64,000 bases of DNA, taken from the NCBI RefSeq assembly GCF_018687895.1, contig NZ_CP061307.1, positions 1,571,948 through 1,635,947 on the forward strand, in the 5' to 3' direction. A program made the position numbers and the translations under genes. Shown here in pieces: positions 8,928 through 18,516 of the stretch (the stretch's first letter is position 1; each line of letters opens with the position of its first letter). Below the pieces are notes generated by a model, which saw nothing but the letters and a program-made list of their open reading frames with translations, made no database searches and was not told the DNA's origin. Origin of the DNA: Polynucleobacter sp. JS-JIR-II-50. GTDB taxonomy: Bacteria; Pseudomonadota; Gammaproteobacteria; Burkholderiales; Burkholderiaceae.

Positions 8928-9667
8928 ACTTTTAATAAATGATAAAGGTTACGCAACATTCCCGCAGTGGCACCCCAAATAAAGCGGTTCTCATAAGGCA
9001 TTGAATAAAAACGTCGTCCACCCTGCTCACTTTGCCACAATCTGACCTGATGATTGGCGGGATCCAACAAAAAACTTAGCGGCACTTCAAATACATCAGC
9101 CACTTCAAACTCATCTAAGACATATTCTGCCTGAGCCTGGACTAATCCTACTACTGGCGTAACGCTATAGCCAGAAACCGTTAAATACTGTGGTAAATGA
9201 CCAATAATCTCCACTCGCCCAGGATCTAAGCCGATTTCTTCTTTACTCTCACGCAAGGCGGTGTCATTAGGACTTTGATCCTCGGGATCCATACGACCCC
9301 CTGGAAAACTAATTTGGCCCGCATGATCGCGCAAATGATTGGTTCTTTGCGTCAGCAATACTGACAAGCCATCCTCTTTCAATAGAAGTGGAATCAGCAC
9401 TGCTGCTTTGGTGACTTTTCCCACGGCTTGGCGCTTAGCAATAATGTCAGCCGCAATCACATGACGGTTTTCATCGGTAATCTCTGGCTCCCATTGAGGG
9501 GGTGAGCTCAGTCTAGCCCTTAAACCAGCGGGCTCCAAAAATTCTGCTGCTACCTTTTTTTCGGTCGAGCACACTGCATGAATCGGGATAGCTTGTGCAT
9601 CAAATCCTGGAGGCGCAGCAACATTGATTGCATTATCTTCAGGTGTTGAGGTCTTGGGCATATTCAT
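8924..9667 (-). CDS. Nudix CoA pyrophosphatase (NudL-like)
   Basis: 247 residues. The family hydrolyses coenzyme A and acyl-CoAs to phosphopantetheine and 3',5'-ADP. The CoA-specific motif LLTQRTNHLRDHAGQISF directly precedes the nudix box, which begins PGGRMDPED and ends ALRESKEEIGL with the metal-binding REx2EE core. The first 90 residues are a variable extension. It is the first gene of a pair with the CobD-like gene and lies just downstream of the rplS terminator on the same strand. Confidence 0.88.
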   Translation of the reverse strand: MNMPKTSTPEDNAINVAAPPGFDAQAIPIHAVCSTEKKVAAEFLEPAGLRARLSSPPQWEPEITDENRHVIAADIIAKRQAVGKVTKAAVLIPLLLKEDGLSVLLTQRTNHLRDHAGQISFPGGRMDPEDQSPNDTALRESKEEIGLDPGRVEIIGHLPQYLTVSGYSVTPVVGLVQAQAEYVLDEFEVADVFEVPLSFLLDPANHQVRLWQSEQGGRRFYSMPYENRFIWGATAGMLRNLYHLLKV

Positions 9668-9680
9668 ATTCTAAGGCAAC

Positions 9681-9709
9681 AAAAAAGGCGACCGAGGCCG
9701 CCTTTTTAA
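9681..9709 (-). terminator. Terminator of the rpsP-rimM-trmD-rplS block
   Basis: On the minus strand AAAAAGGCG and CGCCTTTTT form a stem around an 8-base loop, starting about 17 bases after the rplS stop and ending in a T run. Confidence 0.8.
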
Positions 9710-9725
9710 ATCAAGCCAGCATGAA

Positions 9726-10118
9726 TTATGCGGCTGGAGTTGCTACTGCTACTTTACGTGCAGGAAGCTTCTCTTTAATACGTGCAGACTTACCTGAACG
9801 ATCGCGCAAGTAGTACAACTTGGCACGACGTACATCACCGCGACGCTTCACTTCAATGCTAGCGATCAATGGTGAGTAAGTTTGGAATGTACGCTCTACA
9901 CCTTCGCCAGATGAAATCTTACGAACGATAAAGCTAGAATTGAGTCCGCGATTGCGTTTTGCAATCACAACACCTTCAAATGCCTGAGTACGCTTACGCG
10001 CACCTTCAACAACGTTCACGCCAACAACAACTGTATCGCCAGGAGCAAAGCTTGGCAAAACCTTGTTAGCACTTAAGCGAGCAATTTCTTCTTGCTCAAT
10101 TTTTTCAATTAAATTCAT
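9726..10118 (-). CDS. rplS: 50S ribosomal protein L19
   Basis: 130 residues. The protein begins [15 protein letters not shown] and holds the conserved [18 protein letters not shown] and [17 protein letters not shown] segments and [18 protein letters not shown]19 sits at the 30S-50S interface. An Ala/Val-rich C-terminal tail of about 10 residues extends the usual 115-residue length. It is last in the rpsP-rimM-trmD-rplS order, 136 bases after trmD, the longest gap in the block. Confidence 0.97.
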   Translation of the reverse strand: MNLIEKIEQEEIARLSANKVLPSFAPGDTVVVGVNVVEGARKRTQAFEGVVIAKRNRGLNSSFIVRKISSGEGVERTFQTYSPLIASIEVKRRGDVRRAKLYYLRDRSGKSARIKEKLPARKVAVATPAA

Positions 10119-10254
10119 TTTTAATCCTTAAACATCGTATTAGCGTTTAATCCCGAGATATAAATCAACGGACCTAATAGAGGATGCAGTTAAAACAATT
10201 TCACTAAACCAAAAACTAAACCACCTATTCACTACTGCACACTACTAAAAGTAT

Positions 10255-11001
10255 TTACAGAGAGCGAAGAAATTGTTCATCTTCTCGGGTTAGCAACCCT
10301 TTGGCTCTGGCCGATTCAATTAAGTCCGGCCTTAACCTGAACGTCAGCTCTAAAGACTTCTGCCGACGCCAATCCGCTATTTTAGCGTGATGTCCGCCCA
10401 AAAGCACGTCTGGGACAGATAAATTTTCATATATTTCGGGGCGGGTGTAGTGCGGATAGTCCAAAAGACCGTTCATAAAGCTATCCTGGGTGGCAGATTC
10501 GCCATCTCCAAGCGCTCCTGGAATCAATCTAATCACCGCATCCATCATTGCCATAGCCGGGATTTCGCCCCCAGAAAGCACAAAATCACCGATGGAAAGC
10601 TGTAAATCGACGTTTCGGTCGACAAAACGCTGGTCAATGGCCTCATATCGACCACAAATAAAGCTTAAATTGCCGTAATTCAGGATATCTGCAGCTATCT
10701 TCTGAGAAAAACGCTCGCCCTGGGGTGCCAATAAGCAAATTGGGCCTGATTTGATGTTTGCCGCCTGATGGGCTGCCTTAATTCCAGCGACTGTATCTTC
10801 TAAGGGCTTGGCCATCATCACCATGCCAGGTCCACCGCCATAAGCACGGTCGTCCACGGTTTTACGAGGATCAGCGCAAAAGTTACGAGGATTCCAAAGA
10901 TGAACGCTGGCTAATGATTGTTCACATGCGCGACCAGTAATGCCCCACTGCGTTAATGCAGAGAACATTTCAGGAAACAAGGTGACTACATCAAAGCGCA
11001 T
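10255..11001 (-). CDS. trmD: tRNA (guanine-N1-)-methyltransferase
   Basis: 248 residues, the normal length. TrmD makes m1G37 in tRNAs, which prevents +1 frameshifting. The N-terminus MRFDVVTLFPEMF, the YGGGPGMVMM loop, and the trefoil-knot SAM site (CGRYEAIDQRF and LSIGDFVLSGGEIPAM) are all present. It lies between rimM and rplS on the minus strand, with 35 bases to rimM. Confidence 0.97.
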   Translation of the reverse strand: MRFDVVTLFPEMFSALTQWGITGRACEQSLASVHLWNPRNFCADPRKTVDDRAYGGGPGMVMMAKPLEDTVAGIKAAHQAANIKSGPICLLAPQGERFSQKIAADILNYGNLSFICGRYEAIDQRFVDRNVDLQLSIGDFVLSGGEIPAMAMMDAVIRLIPGALGDGESATQDSFMNGLLDYPHYTRPEIYENLSVPDVLLGGHHAKIADWRRQKSLELTFRLRPDLIESARAKGLLTREDEQFLRSL

Positions 11002-11036
11002 ATCGGTAATTAATTTTGAAATGGATCTTTGCGTTC

Positions 11037-11603
11037 TTATTGCCAGTCAGACTGCCAATCAAGAGTAATCGTTTTATTTGGCAAGTCGACGTTTTGCACT
11101 ACTTCTTTTACAAACGGCACCAAATACACAATCGTTTTAGTTTCTGGATTACCAATCGCGATAACACCATGTGCGCCATTCTCGGTGACATCAATCACTT
11201 CACCAAGTGCTTCGCCTTGCAAATTCACGGCATTGCAACCGATCAGATCAACCCAGTAATAGGAATCACTATCCGCCTTTGGAAAGGCATCGCGCGCCAC
11301 CAAGATACGAGAGCCTTTTAATGCAAGCGCCTGATCACGATCAGTTACCCCATCGAGAGTAAGCACCACATTACCGCTATGCATCTTGGCGCTTTTCACT
11401 TTGTATTGCGTCAAAGAGGCTTGCTCTAGTGACGCAGAAACGCCCGCATCCCTACGAGGGATCAGAGACAGCCAAATGGATTTAGAAGAAAGAAGTGCTA
11501 CAGGCTCTGATGAGTGGGGTCTTACCTTCACTTGGCCTTGCAAACCTTGCGCCTCAGATATGGCACCAAGTTCAATCAAATCATTCAGGGAAGGCGTACT
11601 CAT
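11037..11603 (-). CDS. rimM: Ribosome maturation factor RimM
   Basis: 188 residues. RimM binds ribosomal protein S19 and assists 30S head assembly. It has the N-terminal ELGAISEAQGLQGQVKVRPHS barrel and the C-terminal PRC-barrel with YYWVDLIGCNAVN and LVPFVKEVVQNVDL. The middle region, with RRDAGVSASLEQASL, is somewhat longer than in E. coli. It sits between rpsP and trmD, with a long RNA hairpin in the 92-base gap after rpsP. Confidence 0.95.
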   Translation of the reverse strand: MSTPSLNDLIELGAISEAQGLQGQVKVRPHSSEPVALLSSKSIWLSLIPRRDAGVSASLEQASLTQYKVKSAKMHSGNVVLTLDGVTDRDQALALKGSRILVARDAFPKADSDSYYWVDLIGCNAVNLQGEALGEVIDVTENGAHGVIAIGNPETKTIVYLVPFVKEVVQNVDLPNKTITLDWQSDWQ

Positions 11604-11652
11604 TTGTAATACACCTTATTTTCCCAAAATAGAACTACTAGAAATTCTGCCG

Positions 11653-11685
11653 CTAAAAACCTCATCACATCGATGAAGTTTTTAG
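11653..11685 (-). promoter_or_regulatory. 14-bp RNA hairpin between rpsP and rimM
   Basis: The minus-strand RNA folds into a 14-bp stem with a 5-base loop. The stem is perfect when one G-U pair is allowed; on the plus strand the same position would be a C-A mismatch, so the structure belongs to the rpsP-rimM transcript. It lies just after the rpsP stop. It ends GTTTTTAG, so it could be an attenuating terminator or an mRNA stability element separating highly expressed rpsP from rimM. Confidence 0.6.
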
Positions 11686-11695
11686 CAATCGAATA

Positions 11696-11941
11696 TTAAA
11701 CAGCTGGATTGTTTTTGATCAAACGAACTACTGTTGGGGAAACCTGCGCGCCAACACCAGTCCAGTAAGTCAAACGGTCTTGAGCAATACGCATTGCTTG
11801 CTCAGTTGCCGCTGCTTGTGGATTGAAGTAACCAATACGCTCGATGAAATTCGAGTCACGACGGTTGCGTTTATCAGTAGCAACAATGCTGTAAAAAGGG
11901 CGCTTCTTAGAACCGCCGCGTGCCAGTCGAATGACGACCAT
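11696..11941 (-). CDS. rpsP: 30S ribosomal protein S16
   Basis: 81 residues. It starts [20 protein letters not shown], the hallmark of S16, and continues [15 protein letters not shown]. First gene of the ribosome block. The ATG follows TAAGGAATAAGT, an acceptable ribosome site. The 223 bases upstream, shared with the divergent META-domain gene, must hold promoters for both; a TAGAAT stands in it, but I cannot assign it firmly. Confidence 0.97.
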   Translation of the reverse strand: MVVIRLARGGSKKRPFYSIVATDKRNRRDSNFIERIGYFNPQAAATEQAMRIAQDRLTYWTGVGAQVSPTVVRLIKNNPAV

Positions 11942-12165
11942 ACTTATTCCTTAAAATCTAAAATGAAAACAGGTTGATTACAACCCAATGAAATTTCTAC
12001 AAAAAACTTTGGGCTCCAGCTCACCAAATAAAGTTATGGTGGAGCGGAAAACCTCATATTCTAGACGAAAACCCCTACTTCTTCCACCTATTTAAGCATC
12101 TAAGACAGTAGAATAGAATGTGCACTTAGATAAAAAATATATTAAAAACAATAACTTAGGTAAAT

Positions 12166-12696
12166 ATGGTCCTTAAATTCAGACTTTTAGACTTCCTCAG
12201 AAAGCCTTCAAAAGGGTTCTTTCTGACGCTTTCTTGCCTAAGTCTTGGACTTTTAAGCGGCTGCGCAAGCGTCATCCCTCCATGTGGAGCAAAAATAAGC
12301 CCGCCAAGCAGCGAACTTAAAAATACCAAATGGGAGCTGACCCGCTGGAACTTACCCCCCAATAGCAATGGAGAGGTGCGCACCCGCCAAATTCCGCAAG
12401 GCGATGCCAGCAACCCGATTCAAATCATTTTTGATGCTAGCGGACAACGGCTGAGCGGCTCGACAGGATGCAATCGGTTTACTGCAACCCTTGATGAAGA
12501 CGCCCGCGGTTTTTCTCTTAAGCAAATCGCCAGCACCAAGATGGCTTGCAACCCTCAGCGTATGGAATTGGAAAATGATTTCCTCTACGAGTTAAATGAC
12601 TATCGCAGCATTGTGCGTAATGGTGATCAATTACTCATGATCGGCACTGATCGTGAAGTACTCAGTTTTATTCAAAAGCCAAACAACAATAAATAA
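12166..12696 (+). CDS. META domain lipoprotein (HslJ-like)
   Basis: 176 residues. The N-terminal helix ends in the lipobox LLSGC with the acylated Cys at about residue 33, so the protein is probably a lipoprotein. The rest is a META/HslJ domain: NTKWELTRW, then IQIIFDASGQRLSGSTGCNRFTA, and ASTKMACNPQRMELENDF. These domains are found in secreted or lipid-anchored proteins linked to motility, heat shock or novobiocin tolerance, with no defined reaction. It is divergent from rpsP and followed by a small membrane protein after 38 bases. Confidence 0.8.
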   Translation: MVLKFRLLDFLRKPSKGFFLTLSCLSLGLLSGCASVIPPCGAKISPPSSELKNTKWELTRWNLPPNSNGEVRTRQIPQGDASNPIQIIFDASGQRLSGSTGCNRFTATLDEDARGFSLKQIASTKMACNPQRMELENDFLYELNDYRSIVRNGDQLLMIGTDREVLSFIQKPNNNK

Positions 12697-12734
12697 GCAC
12701 TCAATTATTCACTAGCAATATCACTGAAAGATTC

Positions 12735-13181
12735 ATGAAAAAATCCAAACTTCTTTTTTGCGCACTCGGATTACTCCTTCCCGGCAGCGGTCTCAATTGT
12801 TTTTATTTGCAAGGGATTAAATCTTTTTGGGCATGGGTTCAGTTATTTGCCCTAATAGGTGGCGCAGCAGGCTGGGTCATTCTGAAAGATGCTCGCTTTC
12901 ATTCTGCGCCAGGATGGGTGCTCGTTACTTTTGGTTTTATGGCTATTGAAGCAAGCTGGTTAACAACTATTGCCTTTGGTCTTCGCTTGGATGAGAAGTG
13001 GGATGCCCAATTTAATCCCGGCATTGAAGAACACCGACGCAGCCGCTCTGGCTGGCTCGAGATACTGACAGTGATTTTCTCTTTGGTATTGGGTGCCGGT
13101 GTGATGATGACTTTTTTGGCCATTTCTTTTGAGCAATTTTTTATTTCTCAAATTCATGAAGCCAAAAAGCTATCCCAATAA
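12735..13181 (+). CDS. Unknown integral membrane protein
   Basis: 148 residues with about four hydrophobic segments: near 5-25 (LLFCALGLLLPGSGLNCFYLQG), 32-50, 57-80 and 110-135. I do not recognise a family with certainty. The PGSGLNCFYLQGIKSFWAWVQ start is reminiscent of TM2-type small membrane proteins that begin with a Gly-rich hairpin. A charged loop, DEKWDAQFNPGIEEHRRSR, lies between the helices. It probably shares a transcript with the preceding META-domain gene and is closed by a terminator. Confidence 0.65.
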   Translation: MKKSKLLFCALGLLLPGSGLNCFYLQGIKSFWAWVQLFALIGGAAGWVILKDARFHSAPGWVLVTFGFMAIEASWLTTIAFGLRLDEKWDAQFNPGIEEHRRSRSGWLEILTVIFSLVLGAGVMMTFLAISFEQFFISQIHEAKKLSQ

Positions 13182-13208
13182 TTGCGGATAGCTTTCATTT
13201 TGCAAGAG

Positions 13209-13231
13209 CCGCTCTTAAGAGCGGTTTTTTT
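13209..13231 (+). terminator. Terminator after the unknown membrane protein gene
   Basis: CCGCTC and GAGCGG form a stem around TTAA, followed by seven Ts on the plus strand, about 28 bases after the stop codon. The opposite strand lacks a T run. Confidence 0.8.
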
Positions 13232-13249
13232 ATCCTCTTTTACAGCTCC

Positions 13250-15037
13250 TTAGAACTGCTCAACTTCTAAAGCATTGGTGGAATAGCCACTTTCAACAAT
13301 CGAAGTTGCTAGAGCTTGTGCTTGAGGCATGAGATTCTCAGCAAAGAAACGGGCTGTAGCAATCTTTGCATCATAGAATTTTGGATCGCCATCACGTAGA
13401 CGCTCGGAAGCTAACAGCGCTCTCGCCATTTGCCAACCGCCCAATACCAAGCCAGATAAGCGCAAGTAAGCAAAGCTACCTGCATAGACCGCTTTGATGT
13501 CCGTCTTTGCATTCGTAACGATGTAGGCAACGGCCTGCTCGAAGGCGGCGCGCGCTAAGGTGAGTTGCTTGAGTACCGCTTTAGCATCAGCGCTTCCACT
13601 GGCAGCCAAATCATTTTCAGTAGCAGTAATTCTTTGTGAAAGCTCTTTGGCAATCGCCCCACCATCACGTACTGTTTTTCTACCGACTAAGTCATTCGCC
13701 TGAATTGCAGTGGTGCCCTCGTAAATCGTCAAGATGCGGGCATCACGGTAATACTGCGCTGCGCCAGTTTCTTCGATAAAGCCCATGCCACCATGCACTT
13801 GAACTCCCAGGCTAGCGACTTCAATCGACATTTCTGTTGAGAAGCCTTTAACGATTGGGACTAAGAATTCATAGATAGCTTGATTGGCTTTGCGTACGGA
13901 TTCATCAGGAGCAGCATGTTGTGCGTCATAAGCAGAAGCGGCGCAGTAAGCCAATGCACGCGAAGCTTCTGTGTACGCACGCATTGTCATGAGCATCCGC
14001 TTTACATCCGGCTGATGAATGATTGCTACCGGGCCTGGTGAACCTGCTAGGTCACGGCTCTGTACTCGATCTTTTGCATATTGAACTGCCTTTTGGTAGG
14101 CACGCTCCGCCACCGCTACACCCTGCATACCTACTGCAAAGCGAGCTGCATTCATCATCACGAACATATATTCAAGACCGCGATTTTCCTCGCCAACCAA
14201 GTAGCCGATCGCACCACCATGATCACCAAACTGTAGAACCGCTGTTGGACTCGCTTTAATACCTAACTTGTGCTCAATCGAAACGCAATGAACATCATTA
14301 CGCTCACCTAATGAACCATCTTTGTTCACCATAAACTTCGGCACTACAAATAATGAGATACCCTTTACACCCTCTGGTGCATCAGGCGTTCTTGCTAGCA
14401 CCAAATGGATAATATTCTTAGCCATATCGTGCTCACCATAGGTGATATAAATTTTGGTTCCAAAAATCCTGTAAGTACCGTCACCCTCTGGAACAGCGCG
14501 TGAGCGAACCATCGCAAGATCAGAGCCAGCTTGCGGCTCAGTCAAATTCATTGTTCCAGTCCACTCACCAGAAATCATCTTCGGAACATATTGCTCCTGA
14601 AGTTCAGGGCTAGCAGCAGTTAAGAGAGCTTCAATAGCACCATCAGTAAGTAATGGGCAGAGTGCAAAAGAAAGATTGGCTGCATTCACCATCTCTAGGC
14701 AAGCAGTAGAGATCAATTTTGGTAAGCCTTGGCCGCCAAACTCTGCCGGATGAATGACACCCTGCCATCCTGCGGCGGCATATTGCTCAAAAGCTTGTTT
14801 GAAGCCCGGGGTAGTTTTCACTACACCATCTTTTAAGGCGCTTGGGTTTTGGTCCCCAGCCCAATTGAGGGGTGCAACAACGTCTTGATTAAATTTAGCA
14901 GATTCTTCCAAAATAGCCGGCGCAAGATCAACATCAGCGCCAACCTCAGCATAAGAAGGATAGGCAACAACATCCGATAGCCCAGCTAGTTCATTCATGA
15001 CAAACAACATATCTTTCACTGGGGCTACGTATGACAT
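13250..15037 (-). CDS. Acyl-CoA dehydrogenase with extended C-terminal domain
   Basis: 595 residues, the longer type with an extra C-terminal domain after the usual 380-residue core. It oxidises acyl-CoA to trans-2-enoyl-CoA with FAD, passing electrons to ETF. Visible elements are GEWTGTMNLTEPQAGSDL (FAD/substrate region), YITYGEHDM, GVQVHGGMGFIEETGAAQYYRDARI and TIYEGTTAIQANDL, the classic C-terminal signature. The ATG at 15037 is preferred over a GTG six bases earlier because GAGGAG lies 5 bases before it. It is the last gene of a minus-strand run with etfA, etfB, an acyl-CoA ligase and a deacetylase, so it is part of a beta-oxidation unit. Confidence 0.93.
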   Translation of the reverse strand: MSYVAPVKDMLFVMNELAGLSDVVAYPSYAEVGADVDLAPAILEESAKFNQDVVAPLNWAGDQNPSALKDGVVKTTPGFKQAFEQYAAAGWQGVIHPAEFGGQGLPKLISTACLEMVNAANLSFALCPLLTDGAIEALLTAASPELQEQYVPKMISGEWTGTMNLTEPQAGSDLAMVRSRAVPEGDGTYRIFGTKIYITYGEHDMAKNIIHLVLARTPDAPEGVKGISLFVVPKFMVNKDGSLGERNDVHCVSIEHKLGIKASPTAVLQFGDHGGAIGYLVGEENRGLEYMFVMMNAARFAVGMQGVAVAERAYQKAVQYAKDRVQSRDLAGSPGPVAIIHQPDVKRMLMTMRAYTEASRALAYCAASAYDAQHAAPDESVRKANQAIYEFLVPIVKGFSTEMSIEVASLGVQVHGGMGFIEETGAAQYYRDARILTIYEGTTAIQANDLVGRKTVRDGGAIAKELSQRITATENDLAASGSADAKAVLKQLTLARAAFEQAVAYIVTNAKTDIKAVYAGSFAYLRLSGLVLGGWQMARALLASERLRDGDPKFYDAKIATARFFAENLMPQAQALATSIVESGYSTNALEVEQF

Positions 15038-15086
15038 TACCACTCCTCTTTATTCGGTTTGATTCTCAATTCATCAACTAAGTGAA

Positions 15087-16022
15087 TCAACCAAGCGCTT
15101 TGGTTAACTCAGGTACTGCAGTATTCAAGTCGGCTACCAGACCATAATCAGCAACACCAAAGATTGGTGCTTCTGGGTCTTTGTTGATTGCGACGATCAC
15201 TTTGGAATCTTTCATACCAGCTAAATGCTGAATGGCACCAGAGATACCAACGGCGATATAGAGCTGTGGAGCGACAATCTTGCCTGTCTGACCCACTTGA
15301 TAGTCATTAGGAACGTAACCCGCATCAACAGCTGCGCGAGATGCGCCCAAAGCAGCACCGAGCTTGTCAGCCAAAGGTGCAATGAGCTCCTGATACTTTT
15401 CACCGGAACCCAAACCGCGACCACCAGAAACAATAATCTTGGCGGCGGTTAACTCTGGACGATCCGATTTGGTCAGCTCACGACCAACAAAGAATGATGA
15501 AGCCTTACTATCAGCAGCAGCAGCTTTTTCTACAGCAGCCGAACCACCAGTAGCGGCAACTGGATCAAAACCAGTAGTACGCACAGTAATCACTTTAATT
15601 GGGTCAGTGGATTGCACGGTTGCAATCGCATTACCCGCATAAATTGGACGCTCAAAAGTATCCGCAGAGATGACTTTGGTAATGTCAGACAACTGAGCTA
15701 CATCTAACTTAGCAGCAACGCGTGGCAAAACATTCTTTCCATTAGCTGTTGCTGGGGCGAGAATATGGCTATAGCCATTCGCAATGGAGAGGATCTGCGC
15801 AGCCAAAGGTTCAGCCAATTGATCAGCCAAATTAGCGGCATCAATTTGAATCACTTTGCGTACACCAGCAATTTGAGCTGCGGCAGCTGCGGCAGCATCA
15901 GAACCACTACCAGCAACGAGCACATCCACTTCAGGAGAGCACTGCAAAGCAGCTGCTACAGCGTTAAGCGTTGCAACTTTTAAAGATTGATTGTCGTGTT
16001 CAGCAATAACAAGTGCAGCCAT
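15087..16022 (-). CDS. etfA: Electron transfer flavoprotein alpha subunit
   Basis: 311 residues. EtfA (FixB) binds FAD and passes electrons from acyl-CoA dehydrogenases to ETF-ubiquinone oxidoreductase. The N-terminus [14 protein letters not shown] and the C-terminal FAD motif are clear: [40 protein letters not shown], and [20 protein letters not shown]. It starts directly after etfB, which ends at the next base, so the pair is co-translated to form the heterodimer. Confidence 0.97.
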   Translation of the reverse strand: MAALVIAEHDNQSLKVATLNAVAAALQCSPEVDVLVAGSGSDAAAAAAAQIAGVRKVIQIDAANLADQLAEPLAAQILSIANGYSHILAPATANGKNVLPRVAAKLDVAQLSDITKVISADTFERPIYAGNAIATVQSTDPIKVITVRTTGFDPVAATGGSAAVEKAAAADSKASSFFVGRELTKSDRPELTAAKIIVSGGRGLGSGEKYQELIAPLADKLGAALGASRAAVDAGYVPNDYQVGQTGKIVAPQLYIAVGISGAIQHLAGMKDSKVIVAINKDPEAPIFGVADYGLVADLNTAVPELTKALG

Positions 16023-16772
16023 TTAGATCACCTTCGCTTCATTTTTGAGTTTTTCTACAAGGGCTGCCACATCAGCAACCATCACACCAGCAGAGCGCTT
16101 TGGCGGCTCTTCAACTTTAAGTGTTTTCAGGCGTGGAGCAATATCGACACCCAATTCTTCAGGCTTGACGATATCAATTGTTTTCTTCTTGGCCTTCATA
16201 ATGTTCGGCAAAGTGACATAGCGTGGTTCATTCAAACGCAGGTCAGTGGTAATCACTGCTGGCAAAGATAGTGCAATAGTTTCTAAACCACCATCAACTT
16301 CGCGGGTCACAGTGGCCTTGCCATCTGCAACCACAACCTTAGATGCAAATGTAGCCTGTGGAATATCTAGAAGACTTGCCAACATCTGACCAGTTTGGTT
16401 GCTATCATCATCAATCGCTTGTTTACCAAGGATGATAATTTGCGCTTGCTCTTTATCAGAGAGTGCCTTGAGAATCTTTGCCACTGCTAAAGGCTGTAGA
16501 TCTGCTTCCGTCTCCACCAAGATTGCACGATCAGCGCCAATAGCTAATGCAGTACGGAGCGTTTCTTGACACTGGGTTGCACCAGCACTAACCACTACCA
16601 CCTCAGTTGCTACACCCGCCTCTTTTAAGCGCACCGCCTCCTCTACTGCGATTTCATCAAAGGGATTCATACTCATTTTGACGTTCGCTAAATCAACACC
16701 AGAGTTATCTGATTTCACCCGAATTTTGACGTTGTAATCAACAACGCGTTTTACAGCTACTAAGATTTTCAT
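16023..16772 (-). CDS. etfB: Electron transfer flavoprotein beta subunit
   Basis: 249 residues. It begins [20 protein letters not shown] and has [17 protein letters not shown], the AMP-binding [21 protein letters not shown] region, and the [16 protein letters not shown] segment. The last is the ETF beta recognition-loop/AMP region. It forms the ETF heterodimer with the downstream etfA. Both lie between the acyl-CoA ligase and acyl-CoA dehydrogenase genes, a functional grouping for fatty acid oxidation. Confidence 0.97.
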   Translation of the reverse strand: MKILVAVKRVVDYNVKIRVKSDNSGVDLANVKMSMNPFDEIAVEEAVRLKEAGVATEVVVVSAGATQCQETLRTALAIGADRAILVETEADLQPLAVAKILKALSDKEQAQIIILGKQAIDDDSNQTGQMLASLLDIPQATFASKVVVADGKATVTREVDGGLETIALSLPAVITTDLRLNEPRYVTLPNIMKAKKKTIDIVKPEELGVDIAPRLKTLKVEEPPKRSAGVMVADVAALVEKLKNEAKVI

Positions 16773-16827
16773 TTGGAATTCTCAATAATGGTTAACGATC
16801 TATTTTATCCGCCCTTAAGGTCTCACT

Positions 16828-18480
16828 CTAGACATCAATAGCAGTGGCAGATCCAGCCTGCTTACGCAACTCAAACTTCTGAATCTTGCCAGTGGAGGTC
16901 TTTGGCAGCTCACAGAACACAATCGCCCTAGGAACCTTAAAGCCTGCCAAATGCTGCTTACAGTGGGCAATAATCTCCTCGGCAGTCACTTCTGAGCCAG
17001 GTTTAATTTCTAAGAAGGCGCAAGGCGTTTCGCCCCACTTAGGATCGGGCTTAGCAACCACCGCAGCGGCGTTAATAGCCGGGTGTCGATAGAGAACATC
17101 CTCAACCTCTACAGAGGAAATATTTTCCCCTCCAGAAATAATGATGTCTTTGCTACGATCCTTCATCTTGACGTAGCCATCTGGATTCATCACCGCTAAA
17201 TCACCCGAGTGAAACCAGCCGCCCTCAAATGCCTCTTGGGTAGCTTTTTCGTTCTTCAGATATCCCTTCATGGCGATATTGCCCTTGAACATAATTTCAC
17301 CCATGGTTTCACCATCTGCTGGAACTGCCTGCATGGTTTCTGGATCAAGGACAGCTATCGCTTGTTGCATGTGATAGCGCACACCTTGACGCGCATTCAA
17401 ACGAGCACGCTCGCCGATATCGACATCATCCCACTCATCCTGTTTAACGCACACAGCTGCCGGTCCATAGGTTTCAGTCAACCCATAGACATGAGTTAAA
17501 TCAAATCCTAACTTTTCCATACCCTCAATAATGGATGCAGGTGGTGCGGCGCCCGCGATCAAGCCTTTGACGCCTGTAGGCACTCCCACCTTCAGCTCAT
17601 CCGGCGCATTGACCAACAAGTTATGCACGATAGGTGCCGCACAATAGTGGGTAACGCCATGCTCTTTAATGGCCGAAAAAATATGTTGTGCATCAACCCG
17701 ACGTAAGCAAACATTGACACCAGCACGAGCAGCGATTGTCCATGGGAAGCACCAACCATTGCAATGAAACATTGGCAAAGTCCAGAGATAGATGGGATGC
17801 TTATTGATATCCCAGTCCAGCACGTTAGAAACGGCATTAATTGCAGCACCGCGGTGGTGATATACCACGCCCTTAGGATTGCCAGTAGTGCCAGACGTGT
17901 AGTTCAAGCAAATCGCTTGCCACTCATCTGCAGGAACCTGCCATGCAAAGTTAGGATCCCCTTCGGAGAGTAATTTCTCATAAGTAAGCGTTCCCAACTT
18001 TTCGCCCGGCACATCAAATTCTTTTTCTTCGACATCGATTACCAAAATGTCACGACCAGAGTCTTTCTTAGCAATCTCAAGCGCTTTTTTCATCATCCCC
18101 GAAAACTCAGGATCAACAATGACTACCTTGGCTTCACCATGATTCAGCATAAAGGCCACAGTCTCTGCATCCAAACGAGTATTCAGAGCATTCAAAACCG
18201 CGCCCGCCATTGGAATACCAAAGTGAGCCTCTACCATTGGAGGGGTGTTAGGCAACATCACTGCCACCGTATCACCCAAGCCAATGCCGTGTTTTTGTAA
18301 AGCGCTAGCTAAGCGACGGCAACGCTCATATGTTTGACTCCAGGTCTGACGCAACTTCCCATGAATAACAGCAGTTTTATTGGGATAAATTTCTGCTGAG
18401 CGCTCTAAAAATAAGAGCGGAGTAATTGGGGTGTGATTAGCTTGATTGCGATCCAAACCTTGTTCATAAATATTTGCCAT
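16828..18480 (-). CDS. Acyl-CoA ligase (AMP-forming)
   Basis: 550 residues. ANL superfamily enzyme that activates a carboxylic acid with ATP and CoA. The P-loop-like motif YTSGTTGNPKG is followed by VVYHHRGA. The adenylate-binding YGLTETYGP, the GWFHSGD hinge region, KDIIISGGENIS, and the catalytic Lys in the C-terminal PKTSTGKIQKFELR are all present. Sequence style (WTLPMFHCNGWCFPW) matches the medium-chain acyl-CoA or methylmercaptopropionate ligase branch, but the substrate cannot be fixed. It lies in a run with ETF and acyl-CoA dehydrogenase. Confidence 0.92.
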   Translation of the reverse strand: MANIYEQGLDRNQANHTPITPLLFLERSAEIYPNKTAVIHGKLRQTWSQTYERCRRLASALQKHGIGLGDTVAVMLPNTPPMVEAHFGIPMAGAVLNALNTRLDAETVAFMLNHGEAKVVIVDPEFSGMMKKALEIAKKDSGRDILVIDVEEKEFDVPGEKLGTLTYEKLLSEGDPNFAWQVPADEWQAICLNYTSGTTGNPKGVVYHHRGAAINAVSNVLDWDINKHPIYLWTLPMFHCNGWCFPWTIAARAGVNVCLRRVDAQHIFSAIKEHGVTHYCAAPIVHNLLVNAPDELKVGVPTGVKGLIAGAAPPASIIEGMEKLGFDLTHVYGLTETYGPAAVCVKQDEWDDVDIGERARLNARQGVRYHMQQAIAVLDPETMQAVPADGETMGEIMFKGNIAMKGYLKNEKATQEAFEGGWFHSGDLAVMNPDGYVKMKDRSKDIIISGGENISSVEVEDVLYRHPAINAAAVVAKPDPKWGETPCAFLEIKPGSEVTAEEIIAHCKQHLAGFKVPRAIVFCELPKTSTGKIQKFELRKQAGSATAIDV

Positions 18481-18516
18481 CTTCAGCTTTCTATTTCTGT
18501 TTTACTAAATTCTTTG

